Positions 1 through 6,380 of a stretch of DNA of 64,000 bases are shown here, one piece after another. The position numbers and the translations under genes are program-made. Source of the DNA: Elusimicrobia bacterium GWD2_63_28 (lineage in GTDB: Bacteria; Elusimicrobiota; Elusimicrobia; Elusimicrobiales; UBA9959); NCBI GenBank assembly GCA_001799895.1, contig MGUI01000002.1, positions 1-64,000 on the forward strand. Reading direction: 5' to 3'. The notes under the pieces are model-generated. The model did no database searches. It was not told where the DNA came from and worked only from the letters and a program-made list of their open reading frames with translations. The first letter of the stretch is position 1, and the number at the start of each line of letters is the position of its first letter.

Positions 1-100
1 ACGACACTGCAGACTTGGTAGCAGCAAAATAAACCTAAAGGAGGTCTGGCCTGCGGGCTGCCCCTTGGGTAACATTCTTAATTGATTTGACAGGTATCCC

Positions 101-125
101 GCTATCGAGGCTTCGCCTCGATAGC
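101..125. repeat. REP-like palindrome, copy 1
   Basis: This is a perfect inverted repeat with 11-bp arms (GCTATCGAGGC and its complement) around a TTC loop. It covers the 3' end of the RAYT gene: read on the minus strand it encodes that protein's last seven residues (AIEAKPR) and the TAG stop. The same palindrome recurs at 807-848 and 911-947, which is the expected neighbourhood of a REP-associated transposase. Positions 1-100 show no gene that I can support. Confidence 0.85.
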
Positions 126-794
126 AAGGTCCCGGCGGTTCTTGAGCCACCTCAGCATGCTGCTTTCAAAGCCGCCGTCACGGGCGAAGAATTCCTCCAG
201 CAAGGTCTTGTTTACTATTTCCGGGAAACCGCCCAGACCGGCGTAATCCCTGAAACTGCTCCACTTGTAGCTCCTGAGGAAAGCCAGTTTTATCTCCGCG
301 GACGCCAGCGGCGGGCGGAGTTTAAGCGGATTGGCATGGATGTAATGAGGGATCCATTCGTAATGATCCTCCCTTTTGATGTGGACCGATTGGTACGGAC
401 CCTGGAACAGCATGCCGGTCCTGCAGTGGCATTTGTTGAAATACATTGTGTAAGCGGTGCCCAGCTTTTGCATGAAGGACTGTATTCCTGCGGGGCGCAG
501 CGGCGTCAGCAGCAGGTGGAAGTGGTTGGGCATCAGCACGAACTCCAGTATATTCACAAGTTTTTCGCCTTTGATTCTGCAGCAGGGCGGCGCCGGCATG
601 TCGGACCCGGGATGAATAAGAAGGTTGCGCATGAAAGAATAGCCGGAGTTAACCACCGGCGCAGAGGTGTTCATCTCCTGGAGGTCCTGCAGGAACCGGT
701 GCCTGTCGAGATCGTTTAAAAATACTTCCCGTTTGTCCGCGCCCCTGTTGTAGATGTGATACACTTCCCCCTCCGCAAATATAACCTTCCTCAT
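102..794 (-). CDS. REP-associated tyrosine transposase (RAYT, Y1_Tnp/IS200-like)
   Basis: This 230-residue single-stranded DNA transposase belongs to the HUH (Y1) class, which nicks and joins DNA at hairpin (REP) sites. The metal-binding HUH motif is intact in PNHFH (H91, H93), and a Tyr in the segment YTMYFNK (Tyr115 or Tyr118) is the likely nucleophile. The later YIHANPLKL and YKWSSF blocks are typical of RAYTs. The ATG at 794 follows a clear GGAGG ribosome site. REP-like palindromes lie just upstream (807-848), further upstream (911-947) and over the stop codon (101-125), as expected for a transposase and its own substrate hairpins. All key motifs are present, so it may be active. No terminal inverted repeats or target duplication of a classical IS were seen. 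Confidence 0.9.
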   Translation of the reverse strand: MRKVIFAEGEVYHIYNRGADKREVFLNDLDRHRFLQDLQEMNTSAPVVNSGYSFMRNLLIHPGSDMPAPPCCRIKGEKLVNILEFVLMPNHFHLLLTPLRPAGIQSFMQKLGTAYTMYFNKCHCRTGMLFQGPYQSVHIKREDHYEWIPHYIHANPLKLRPPLASAEIKLAFLRSYKWSSFRDYAGLGGFPEIVNKTLLEEFFARDGGFESSMLRWLKNRRDLAIEAKPR

Positions 795-806
795 ACCCCC
801 TCCTTT

Positions 807-848
807 CTATCGAGGCTTCGCCTCACTATCGAGGCGAGGCCTCGATAG
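807..848. repeat. REP-like palindrome, copy 2 (composite)
   Basis: The outer arms CTATCGAGGC and GCCTCGATAG enclose a second partial copy in the opposite sense (TATCGAGGCGAGG), so this looks like two palindromes merged or partly deleted. It lies immediately upstream of the RAYT ribosome site and would form a hairpin in the 5' leader of that mRNA, which could affect its translation (inference). Confidence 0.75.
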
Positions 849-910
849 GCCCCGCAAGAATAGCATAGCAGACCACCCCGACAAGGGCGTGTCGGCGTGA
901 AAACGATCCG

Positions 911-947
911 GACCTCGCTATCGAGGCGAAGCCTCGATAGCGAGGTC
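911..947. repeat. REP-like palindrome, copy 3 (longest)
   Basis: This is a perfect 17-bp stem with a GAA loop; GACCTCGCTATCGAGGC is the left arm. It is the reverse orientation of copy 1, with the arms extended by six bases. It sits between the RAYT gene and the thrS terminator. The 62 bases between copies 2 and 3 show nothing further. Confidence 0.85.
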
Positions 948-954
948 TGGGCCT

Positions 955-993
955 AAAACAAAGAACCCGGCTGAGAGCCGGGTTCTTTGTTTT
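955..993 (-). terminator. Rho-independent terminator of thrS
   Basis: A perfect 18-bp stem with a 3-base loop starts 13 bases after the thrS stop codon. On the minus strand the stem ends in TTCTTTGTTTT. Because the arms carry both A and T tracts, the hairpin could work in both directions. Confidence 0.85.
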
Positions 994-1005
994 TGCTGGC
1001 TGCGC

Positions 1006-2766
1006 TTAGCCGTTGTAGGCGCTGGTGAGGGAGCGGGTGTGGGCTTCTGCGGCGGCCTTGGCGATGAACTCGTCGAGGCTGACGCCGAAGACGGACTTGT
1101 TGCCGCGCAGGCGCAGGGTGACCGTGCCCGCCTCCTTCTCCTTGTTGCCCACCACCACCAGGTAGGGGATCTTGAGCATGGCGGCGTCGCGCACCTTGCC
1201 GTTGATGGTGTCGTTGCGCAGGTCGGCCTTCACGCGGAAGCCGGCGGCCTTCAGCTTGGCCTCCACTTCTTTGGCGTAGCCTTCCTGCTCTTCGGTAATG
1301 TTGAGCACCTTCATCTGCAGCGGCGCCAGCCACAGCGGGAAGTTGCCGGCGTAATGCTCTATCAGCACGCCGAAGAAGCGCTCGAGGCTGCCCATCAGCG
1401 CGCGGTGGATCATGTACGGGCGGTGCTTATGCCCATCGGCGGCGGTGTATTCGATGCCGAAGCGCTCCGGCTCGTTGAAGTCGAACTGGATGGTGCTCAT
1501 CTGCCACTCGCGGCCGATGGAGTCCTTCACCTTCAGGTCTATCTTGGGGCCGTAGAAGGCGCCGCCGCCCTCGTCGAGGGTAACAGGCACGCCTTCTTTG
1601 TCGGCGGCCGCGCGCAGGCTCTTCTGCGCCTCTTCCCAGCGCGCGGGCTCGCCCACGGCGCCCTCGGGGCGGGTGGCGAGGTAAGCTTTAATGTCGGTCA
1701 GGCCGAAGGTGCGCAGGATGTTCATGCTGAAGCGCAGCACCTCTATGGTCTCGGCCTCCATCTGCTCGGGCGTGCAGATGATGTGGGCATCGTCCTGGGT
1801 AAAGCCGCGCACGCGCATCAGGCCGTGCAGCACGCCGGCTTTTTCGAAGCGGTACACCGTGCCCAGCTCCGCCCAGCGCAGCGGCAGGTCGCGGTAGCTG
1901 TGCGACGTGGCCTTGTAGATCTCGATGTGGAAAGGGCAGTTCATCGGCTTGGCGTAGTATTCTATGCCGTCGATGTCCATGGGAGCGTACATGGACTCTT
2001 TGTAGAAGCCCAGGTGGCCGGAGGTTTCCCACAGGCCGGCGCGGCCGATGTGCGGCGTGTTGACCAGGTCGTAGCCGCCCTTGAAATGTTCGTCCTTCCA
2101 GTAGGTCTCTATCTCGTGGCGGATGCGCGCGCCGTTGGGGTGCCACAGCACCAGGCCGGGACCTACGGTCTCGTTGATGCTGTAGAGGTCCAGCTGCTTG
2201 CCTATCTTGCGGTGGTCGCGCTTGGCGGCCTCTTCCTGCTGCTTCAGATAGGCGTTAAGTTCGTCCTGGGTCTCGAAGGCCACGGCGTAGATGCGCTGCA
2301 GCATGGGGTTCTTCTCGCTGCCGCGCCAGTAGGCGCCGGCCACGTGCGTCAGCTTGAAAGCCTTCAGCTTGCCGGTATGGTCCACGTGGGGGCCCTTGCA
2401 CAAATCCTCGAAGGGGCCGCTCTTGTAGATGGAGATGACGGCGTCTTCGGGCAGGTCGTTGATGAGCTCTACCTTGAACTTCTCGCCCTTGTCAGCGAAA
2501 TGCTTGAGGGCCTCGGCGCGGGGGATCTCCCTGCGCTCGAATTTGTGGGCCGCGCCGATGATGTGCTTCATCTTCTTCTCGATGGCGGGCAGGTCCTCCG
2601 GCGTGAAATGGTGTTCGGTGGCGAAGTCGTAGTAAAAGCCGTTGTCGATGGCCGGGCCGATGCCGAACTTGGTATCGGGGTAGAGCTCCAGCACAGCCTG
2701 CGCCATCACGTGCGCCAGGGAATGGCGCATCTTGTGCACTAGTTCTTCTTTGTTTTCGTCTGACAT
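1006..2766 (-). CDS. thrS: Threonine--tRNA ligase, TGS-less
   Basis: This class II aminoacyl-tRNA synthetase charges tRNA-Thr in the cytoplasm. The 586-residue protein begins directly in the editing domain: the RHSLAHVMAQA segment supplies the HxxxH site and CKGPH the editing Cys. The catalytic core (MNCPFH zinc ligand, RVRGFTQDDAHI) and the C-terminal anticodon-binding domain follow. The N-terminal TGS domain of the roughly 640-residue E. coli-type enzyme is absent. An open frame continues upstream, but it runs through a tRNA gene, so I chose the ATG at 2766, preceded by AAAGGAAAAC. It lies 68 bases after tRNA-Val on the same strand and ends at a strong terminator. The identification is firm. 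Confidence 0.97.
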   Translation of the reverse strand: MSDENKEELVHKMRHSLAHVMAQAVLELYPDTKFGIGPAIDNGFYYDFATEHHFTPEDLPAIEKKMKHIIGAAHKFERREIPRAEALKHFADKGEKFKVELINDLPEDAVISIYKSGPFEDLCKGPHVDHTGKLKAFKLTHVAGAYWRGSEKNPMLQRIYAVAFETQDELNAYLKQQEEAAKRDHRKIGKQLDLYSINETVGPGLVLWHPNGARIRHEIETYWKDEHFKGGYDLVNTPHIGRAGLWETSGHLGFYKESMYAPMDIDGIEYYAKPMNCPFHIEIYKATSHSYRDLPLRWAELGTVYRFEKAGVLHGLMRVRGFTQDDAHIICTPEQMEAETIEVLRFSMNILRTFGLTDIKAYLATRPEGAVGEPARWEEAQKSLRAAADKEGVPVTLDEGGGAFYGPKIDLKVKDSIGREWQMSTIQFDFNEPERFGIEYTAADGHKHRPYMIHRALMGSLERFFGVLIEHYAGNFPLWLAPLQMKVLNITEEQEGYAKEVEAKLKAAGFRVKADLRNDTINGKVRDAAMLKIPYLVVVGNKEKEAGTVTLRLRGNKSVFGVSLDEFIAKAAAEAHTRSLTSAYNG

Positions 2767-2784
2767 GTTTTCCTTTAAACTAGA

Positions 2785-2828
2785 AGCCCGCCAGCACCCG
2801 GAGCGGGTTCTAACGGGCTCTTGCTGGC
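2785..2828 (-). promoter_or_regulatory. Leader hairpins between tRNA-Val and thrS
   Basis: Competing inverted repeats are packed here. GCCAGCA pairs with TGCTGGC (2822-2828 with 2790-2796) and AGCCCG pairs with CGGGCT (2814-2819 with 2785-2790); the two pairings share a base. A small ACCCG/CGGGT hairpin (2796-2808) is nested inside. The hairpin may end the tRNA transcript or form part of the thrS leader. No T-box consensus is visible. The function is inference. Confidence 0.4.
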
Positions 2829-2834
2829 TAAATC

Positions 2835-2909
2835 TGGTGCCCAGTACAGGGATCGAACCTGTGACCTTTCCCATGTCAAGGGAACGCGCTACCGCTGCGC
2901 CAACTGGGC
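2835..2909 (-). tRNA. tRNA-Val (anticodon GAC)
   Basis: This is a complete 75-base cloverleaf including an encoded CCA end. The acceptor stem is GCCCAGT/ACTGGGC, the anticodon arm is TTCCC-TTGACAT-GGGAA with anticodon GAC, and the T arm is ACAGG-TTCGATC-CCTGT. It reads GUC, and by wobble GUU, valine codons. An extended -10 promoter lies immediately upstream. Confidence 0.96.
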
Positions 2910-2922
2910 CTTTACTGAAAAT

Positions 2923-2930
2923 ATTATACC
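2923..2930 (-). promoter_or_regulatory. Extended -10 promoter of tRNA-Val
   Basis: The minus strand reads TGGTATAAT (the TGn extension continues to 2931), placing the predicted start about 7 bases before the tRNA. No good -35 box is visible, as is usual for extended -10 promoters. The element falls in the A+T-rich gap after queF. Confidence 0.6.
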
Positions 2931-2949
2931 AAACTTAAAAAGGCAGCAG

Positions 2950-3363
2950 TTACTTTTTGGCCTTATAAGTGGCCACTATTATGGAACTGAGGCCGCCGCG
3001 GGGCGTAAAATCACCCGTTACGGTGCAGCTCTTGGGCTTTATGGCCTTCACCACGTCGTCGAGCACGCGGTTGGCGATGTTCTCCATGAAGATGCCGCAG
3101 TTGCGGTACTGGAGGAAATAGTATTTAAGCGATTTCAGCTCGAGGCAGAGCTTGCCGGGAATGTACTCGATGGTGATGGTGCCGAAATCCGGCAGGCCGG
3201 TCTTGGGGCAGACCGAGGTGAACTCCGGGTGCTCGATGAGGATGGTGTAGTCGCGGCGGTACTGGTTTTCCCAGGATTCTATCTCGGGCAGCTTTATGTT
3301 CTTGACGCTCTGGGCCTGGCCCTGGGTGTAGCCGAACGAAGTGGAAGTGGCTGTTTTTTTCAT
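2950..3363 (-). CDS. queF: NADPH-dependent 7-cyano-7-deazaguanine reductase (QueF, type I)
   Basis: QueF reduces preQ0 to preQ1 using NADPH, in the cytosolic queuosine pathway for tRNA modification. At 137 residues this is the short, unimodal type. The catalytic Cys lies in SVCPKTGLPDF, and the family's NADPH-binding signature is ELKSLKYYFLQYRN. The ATG at 3363 has an AAGGAG site 5 bases upstream. It follows copA by 9 bases and closes a minus-strand run that starts at ileS. No other queuosine gene (queC, queD, queE, tgt, queA) lies in this window, so its location here is not pathway clustering. Confidence 0.95.
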   Translation of the reverse strand: MKKTATSTSFGYTQGQAQSVKNIKLPEIESWENQYRRDYTILIEHPEFTSVCPKTGLPDFGTITIEYIPGKLCLELKSLKYYFLQYRNCGIFMENIANRVLDDVVKAIKPKSCTVTGDFTPRGGLSSIIVATYKAKK

Positions 3364-3372
3364 AGTTTCTCC

Positions 3373-5562
3373 TTAGATCTTCACGCGCTTGAGGCGCAGG
3401 GAATTCATGACGACGGACACGGAGCTGAGCGCCATGGCGGCGCCGGCGGCCGAAGGCGGTATCACCAGGCCTAGCGACGGGTAGAAAGCCCCGGCGGCCA
3501 GCGGGATGAGCACGATATTGTAGGCGAAGGCCCAGGCCAGGTTCTGCTTGATGACCCGCCTGATGCTTTTAGAAATCCTGACGGCGGTGATGACCGAGCG
3601 CAGGTCATTGTGCATCAGGGTCATGTCGCTGGCCTGGGCGGCCACGTCGGTGCCGGAGCGCATGGCCATGCCGATGTCGGCCTCGCTCAGGGCGGGCGCG
3701 TCGTTGAAGCCGTCGCCCACCATGGCGGTGCGCTTGCCCAGCGCCTTGTAGCGCATCACGATCTGGCGCTTCTCTTCGGGAAAAACCTCGGCGTGCCAGG
3801 TCTTTATGCCCACCAGCCCCGCCGCGTGGGCCACCACGGCCTGGCGGTCGCCGGAGGCCATCACGGGCTCTATGCCCATGGCCACCAGCTCTTTAACCAG
3901 GCCGGCGGCCTCGGGGCGCACGGCGTCGGTAAGCACGGCGTAGCCCTTAAAATTGCCGTCGAGCGAAACGAGCAGCATGGAATCGGGAGAAGCCTTTATT
4001 TCCGCGCGGGCCTGCGCCGGCACGGTGGCCTTCAGTTCGTCGAACCACTTCAGGCTGCCGGCCAGGATCTCCCCCTCCGCCAGGCGGGCGCGCACGCCCT
4101 TGCCGGGCACGGCCTCGAAGGAATAGGTGGGCATGGCCTTCACCTCTGCCTCGCGGGCCCGCTCGCGCACGGCCTCGGCGAACGGGTGCTCGGACTTGTC
4201 CTCGGCGGAGACCAGCAGCCGCAGAAAATCTTTCTCGCTGCCCTGGGGCTTCAGCCCTTCCAGGCGCAGGCGGCCCTCGGTGACGGTGCCGGTCTTGTCG
4301 AAGATGACCACGTCCACGCCGGAGACGCGCTCCAGCACGTCGGCATTGCGGATCAGGATGCCGGCTGAAGCCGCGCGGCCGAAGCCCACGGCCACGGCCA
4401 TGGGCACCGCCAGCCCCATGGCGCAGGGGCAGGCCACGGCGAGCACCGCGGCGAAGATGCTGACCGCGCGGGCGGCGTCGGCGCCGTAGTAAAGCCACGC
4501 GCCGGCCGAGCCGGCGGCCGCCAGCAGCACAAAGGGCACGAACCAGGCGGAGATGCGGTCCACCAAATGCTGCACGGCGCTCTTCTCGGCCTGGGACTCC
4601 TCCACGGCGCGGATGATCTTCATCAGCACGGTGGCCTCGCCCACGCCCTCGGCGGTAAATTCCAGCGCGCCGGTCTTGTTGATGGTGCCGGCGTACACGC
4701 GCGCGCCGGCTTCCTTCTCCACGGGCACGGCCTCGCCGGTGAGCAGGCTTTCGTCCAGGGCGGAGGCGCCGGATGCCACGCGGCCGTCCACCGGCACCTG
4801 CTCGCCGGGGCGCAGCAGCAGCAGGTCGCCCGGCACTATCTCGTCGACGGGGACGCTCTGTTCCTTGCCGTCGCGGAAGCGGCGGGCGAACTTGGGGGCG
4901 ATCTTGAAAAGCTTGGCCACGGCCTCGCCGGCCTTGCTCTTGGAGCGGGCCTCCAGCCAGCGGCCGAGGTTGATGAAGGTGATGAGCATGCCGACTTCGT
5001 GCCACTGGGCGTGGTAATGCCCGGCAGCCCCGGGGAACAGGGTGACGAACACGCCGTAGAAATAGGTGACCGAGGTGGACAGCGAGACCAGCGAGTTCAT
5101 GTCGGCGGTGCGCGCCCTGAGCGCGGCGGAGAAGCCCTGGTGGAAATGTTTGCCGGCGAACCACCACGCCAGGCCGGCCACCACCAGCATGGAATACGGC
5201 GAGAAGCCGAAGACGAAGTCGAGCAGCAGGAAGGAGGTGAGGACCAGGCCCAGCACGAAGCGGCGCAGGAACATGGCCTTCTCGCGCTCCAGCTCTTTAA
5301 GCGCCGTGTTCTCGGCCAGCGCGGCCGACTCGGAGAAGGCCAGCGCCTTGTAGCCCAGCTCGGCGATGCGGTCCTCGATGGCCTTCTGCCCGGCGAGGGC
5401 GGGGTCATAGGAGAGGAAAGCGGTTTTGGAAGGCAGGTTGACGGAGACGCGCGCCATGCCGGGGAGCGTCCCCAGGCCGTCCTCGAGCCGCGCCACGCAC
5501 GAGGCGCAGTGCACGCCCTCCAGCGGGACCACGGCTTTCTTCAGGACGGGGGCGGCGGGCAT
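3373..5562 (-). CDS. copA: Copper-translocating P1B-type ATPase
   Basis: This is an inner-membrane copper(I) export pump of 729 residues. One N-terminal heavy-metal domain carries GVHCASC (C19, C22). The membrane region has the ion-binding CPC in VACPCAMGLAVP. The phosphorylation site is DKTGTVTEG, the nucleotide-domain HP motif is SEHPFAEA, and the hinge is GDGFNDAPAL. Late membrane segments with AYN and MALSS match the P1B-1 (copper/silver) pattern. The ATG at 5562 shares one base with the upstream TGA and has a GGAG site. An upstream in-frame ATG at 5616 would extend into the preceding gene and is less likely. No copper chaperone or CueR/CsoR regulator is adjacent. Confidence 0.95.
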   Translation of the reverse strand: MPAAPVLKKAVVPLEGVHCASCVARLEDGLGTLPGMARVSVNLPSKTAFLSYDPALAGQKAIEDRIAELGYKALAFSESAALAENTALKELEREKAMFLRRFVLGLVLTSFLLLDFVFGFSPYSMLVVAGLAWWFAGKHFHQGFSAALRARTADMNSLVSLSTSVTYFYGVFVTLFPGAAGHYHAQWHEVGMLITFINLGRWLEARSKSKAGEAVAKLFKIAPKFARRFRDGKEQSVPVDEIVPGDLLLLRPGEQVPVDGRVASGASALDESLLTGEAVPVEKEAGARVYAGTINKTGALEFTAEGVGEATVLMKIIRAVEESQAEKSAVQHLVDRISAWFVPFVLLAAAGSAGAWLYYGADAARAVSIFAAVLAVACPCAMGLAVPMAVAVGFGRAASAGILIRNADVLERVSGVDVVIFDKTGTVTEGRLRLEGLKPQGSEKDFLRLLVSAEDKSEHPFAEAVRERAREAEVKAMPTYSFEAVPGKGVRARLAEGEILAGSLKWFDELKATVPAQARAEIKASPDSMLLVSLDGNFKGYAVLTDAVRPEAAGLVKELVAMGIEPVMASGDRQAVVAHAAGLVGIKTWHAEVFPEEKRQIVMRYKALGKRTAMVGDGFNDAPALSEADIGMAMRSGTDVAAQASDMTLMHNDLRSVITAVRISKSIRRVIKQNLAWAFAYNIVLIPLAAGAFYPSLGLVIPPSAAGAAMALSSVSVVMNSLRLKRVKI

Positions 5563-6377
5563 CAGCGCTGTATCTCCAGGATCCAGGCCTTTTCCACGTC
5601 GGACAGCTTGCGCCACATGCCGTTATAGGTGTCTTCCAGCGCGCGGTCCACGGTGGCGCCGTCGCGCAGCTTGCCCAGGAAGATGGAGAAGCTGAAAGAC
5701 CCGCCCTGGCGCACCAGGAACGAGACCACCGAGCCCACCTGGGCGTACCAGCGGTCCACGTTGCGCAGGCTCTCGTTCTGCGGGGCCAGATTGACCATCT
5801 GCGTAAAAGGCACGGGGTTGGGCGTAACGGTATTGGCCAGGCGCGCGGCGTAGACGGCGGCCGACCCCGTATCGGAGCGCATCTCCTCGTAAACGGCCAC
5901 GCCCTCGTTGAGCCAGCGCAGCGAGGCCGCCTGCGACAGGCCCATGAATTCGTTGAAGACCAGGTGCGTCATCTCGTGCGCCATGGTGGCGCGCAGGCCT
6001 TCGCCCTCGAAGAGCAGCAGGGCGTTGCCGTAGGCCGCGCCGCCGGACCATTCGGGCTGGCCGGTCTTGGCGTGGAACTCGGCCGCGTCCCTGTAGATGA
6101 CCACGTTGTAAGGCCGGGCCGGCACGAAAGAGTAAAGGCCCAGGTCCTGCATGATGCGGGAATAATTCTCCTCGCAGAGCGAGGCGTAATGCGCGGCCGC
6201 CGAAGAGTCGTAGGCGTTGATCACGAAATGGGCAGTCTCGGTAGTCTTGTAGCCGGGGTCCAGGCCCTTGTACGGGGATTCCACCGGCAGCCGCGCGGCC
6301 ACGGCCGGGGCGTCGGACGACGGGACCTCTACGCAGCCGCAGGAGAACAACAGGAGCACAGCGAGGAGTTTTTTCAT
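5562..6377 (-). CDS. Lipoprotein with gluzincin-type (peptidase MA-like) domain
   Basis: This 271-residue envelope protein starts with a lipoprotein signal (LLLFSCGC, lipidation at the first Cys). The core has the zinc-metalloprotease motif HEMTH, followed about 24 residues later by the Glu of LNEGVAVYEE, which is the HExxH-plus-E pattern of gluzincins such as the peptidase MA family. The predicted activity is proteolysis outside the inner membrane; the substrate is unknown. It sits between a GT-C membrane protein (3 bases upstream) and copA (overlapping start), in the ileS-led gene run. The motif is complete, so activity is plausible. Confidence 0.75.
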   Translation of the reverse strand: MKKLLAVLLLFSCGCVEVPSSDAPAVAARLPVESPYKGLDPGYKTTETAHFVINAYDSSAAAHYASLCEENYSRIMQDLGLYSFVPARPYNVVIYRDAAEFHAKTGQPEWSGGAAYGNALLLFEGEGLRATMAHEMTHLVFNEFMGLSQAASLRWLNEGVAVYEEMRSDTGSAAVYAARLANTVTPNPVPFTQMVNLAPQNESLRNVDRWYAQVGSVVSFLVRQGGSFSFSIFLGKLRDGATVDRALEDTYNGMWRKLSDVEKAWILEIQR

Positions 6378-6380
6378 GTT

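Noticed and set aside
102..794. A complete insertion sequence with terminal inverted repeats
   Set aside because: The repeats are REP-type hairpins, not IS ends, and no target duplication was seen.
1039..2742. Long open frames on the strand opposite real genes, for example opposite thrS, ileS and the GT-C gene
   Set aside because: High G+C content keeps antisense frames open. They lack ribosome sites and recognisable domains and are shadows of genes with unmistakable motifs.
2767..2834. A T-box riboswitch upstream of thrS
   Set aside because: The gap is only 68 bases and lacks the T-box consensus and specifier loop layout.
1006..2874. An extended thrS start at 2874
   Set aside because: The extra residues (beginning MGKVTG) are read through the tRNA-Val gene; the ATG at 2766 has a ribosome site and fits the editing domain start.
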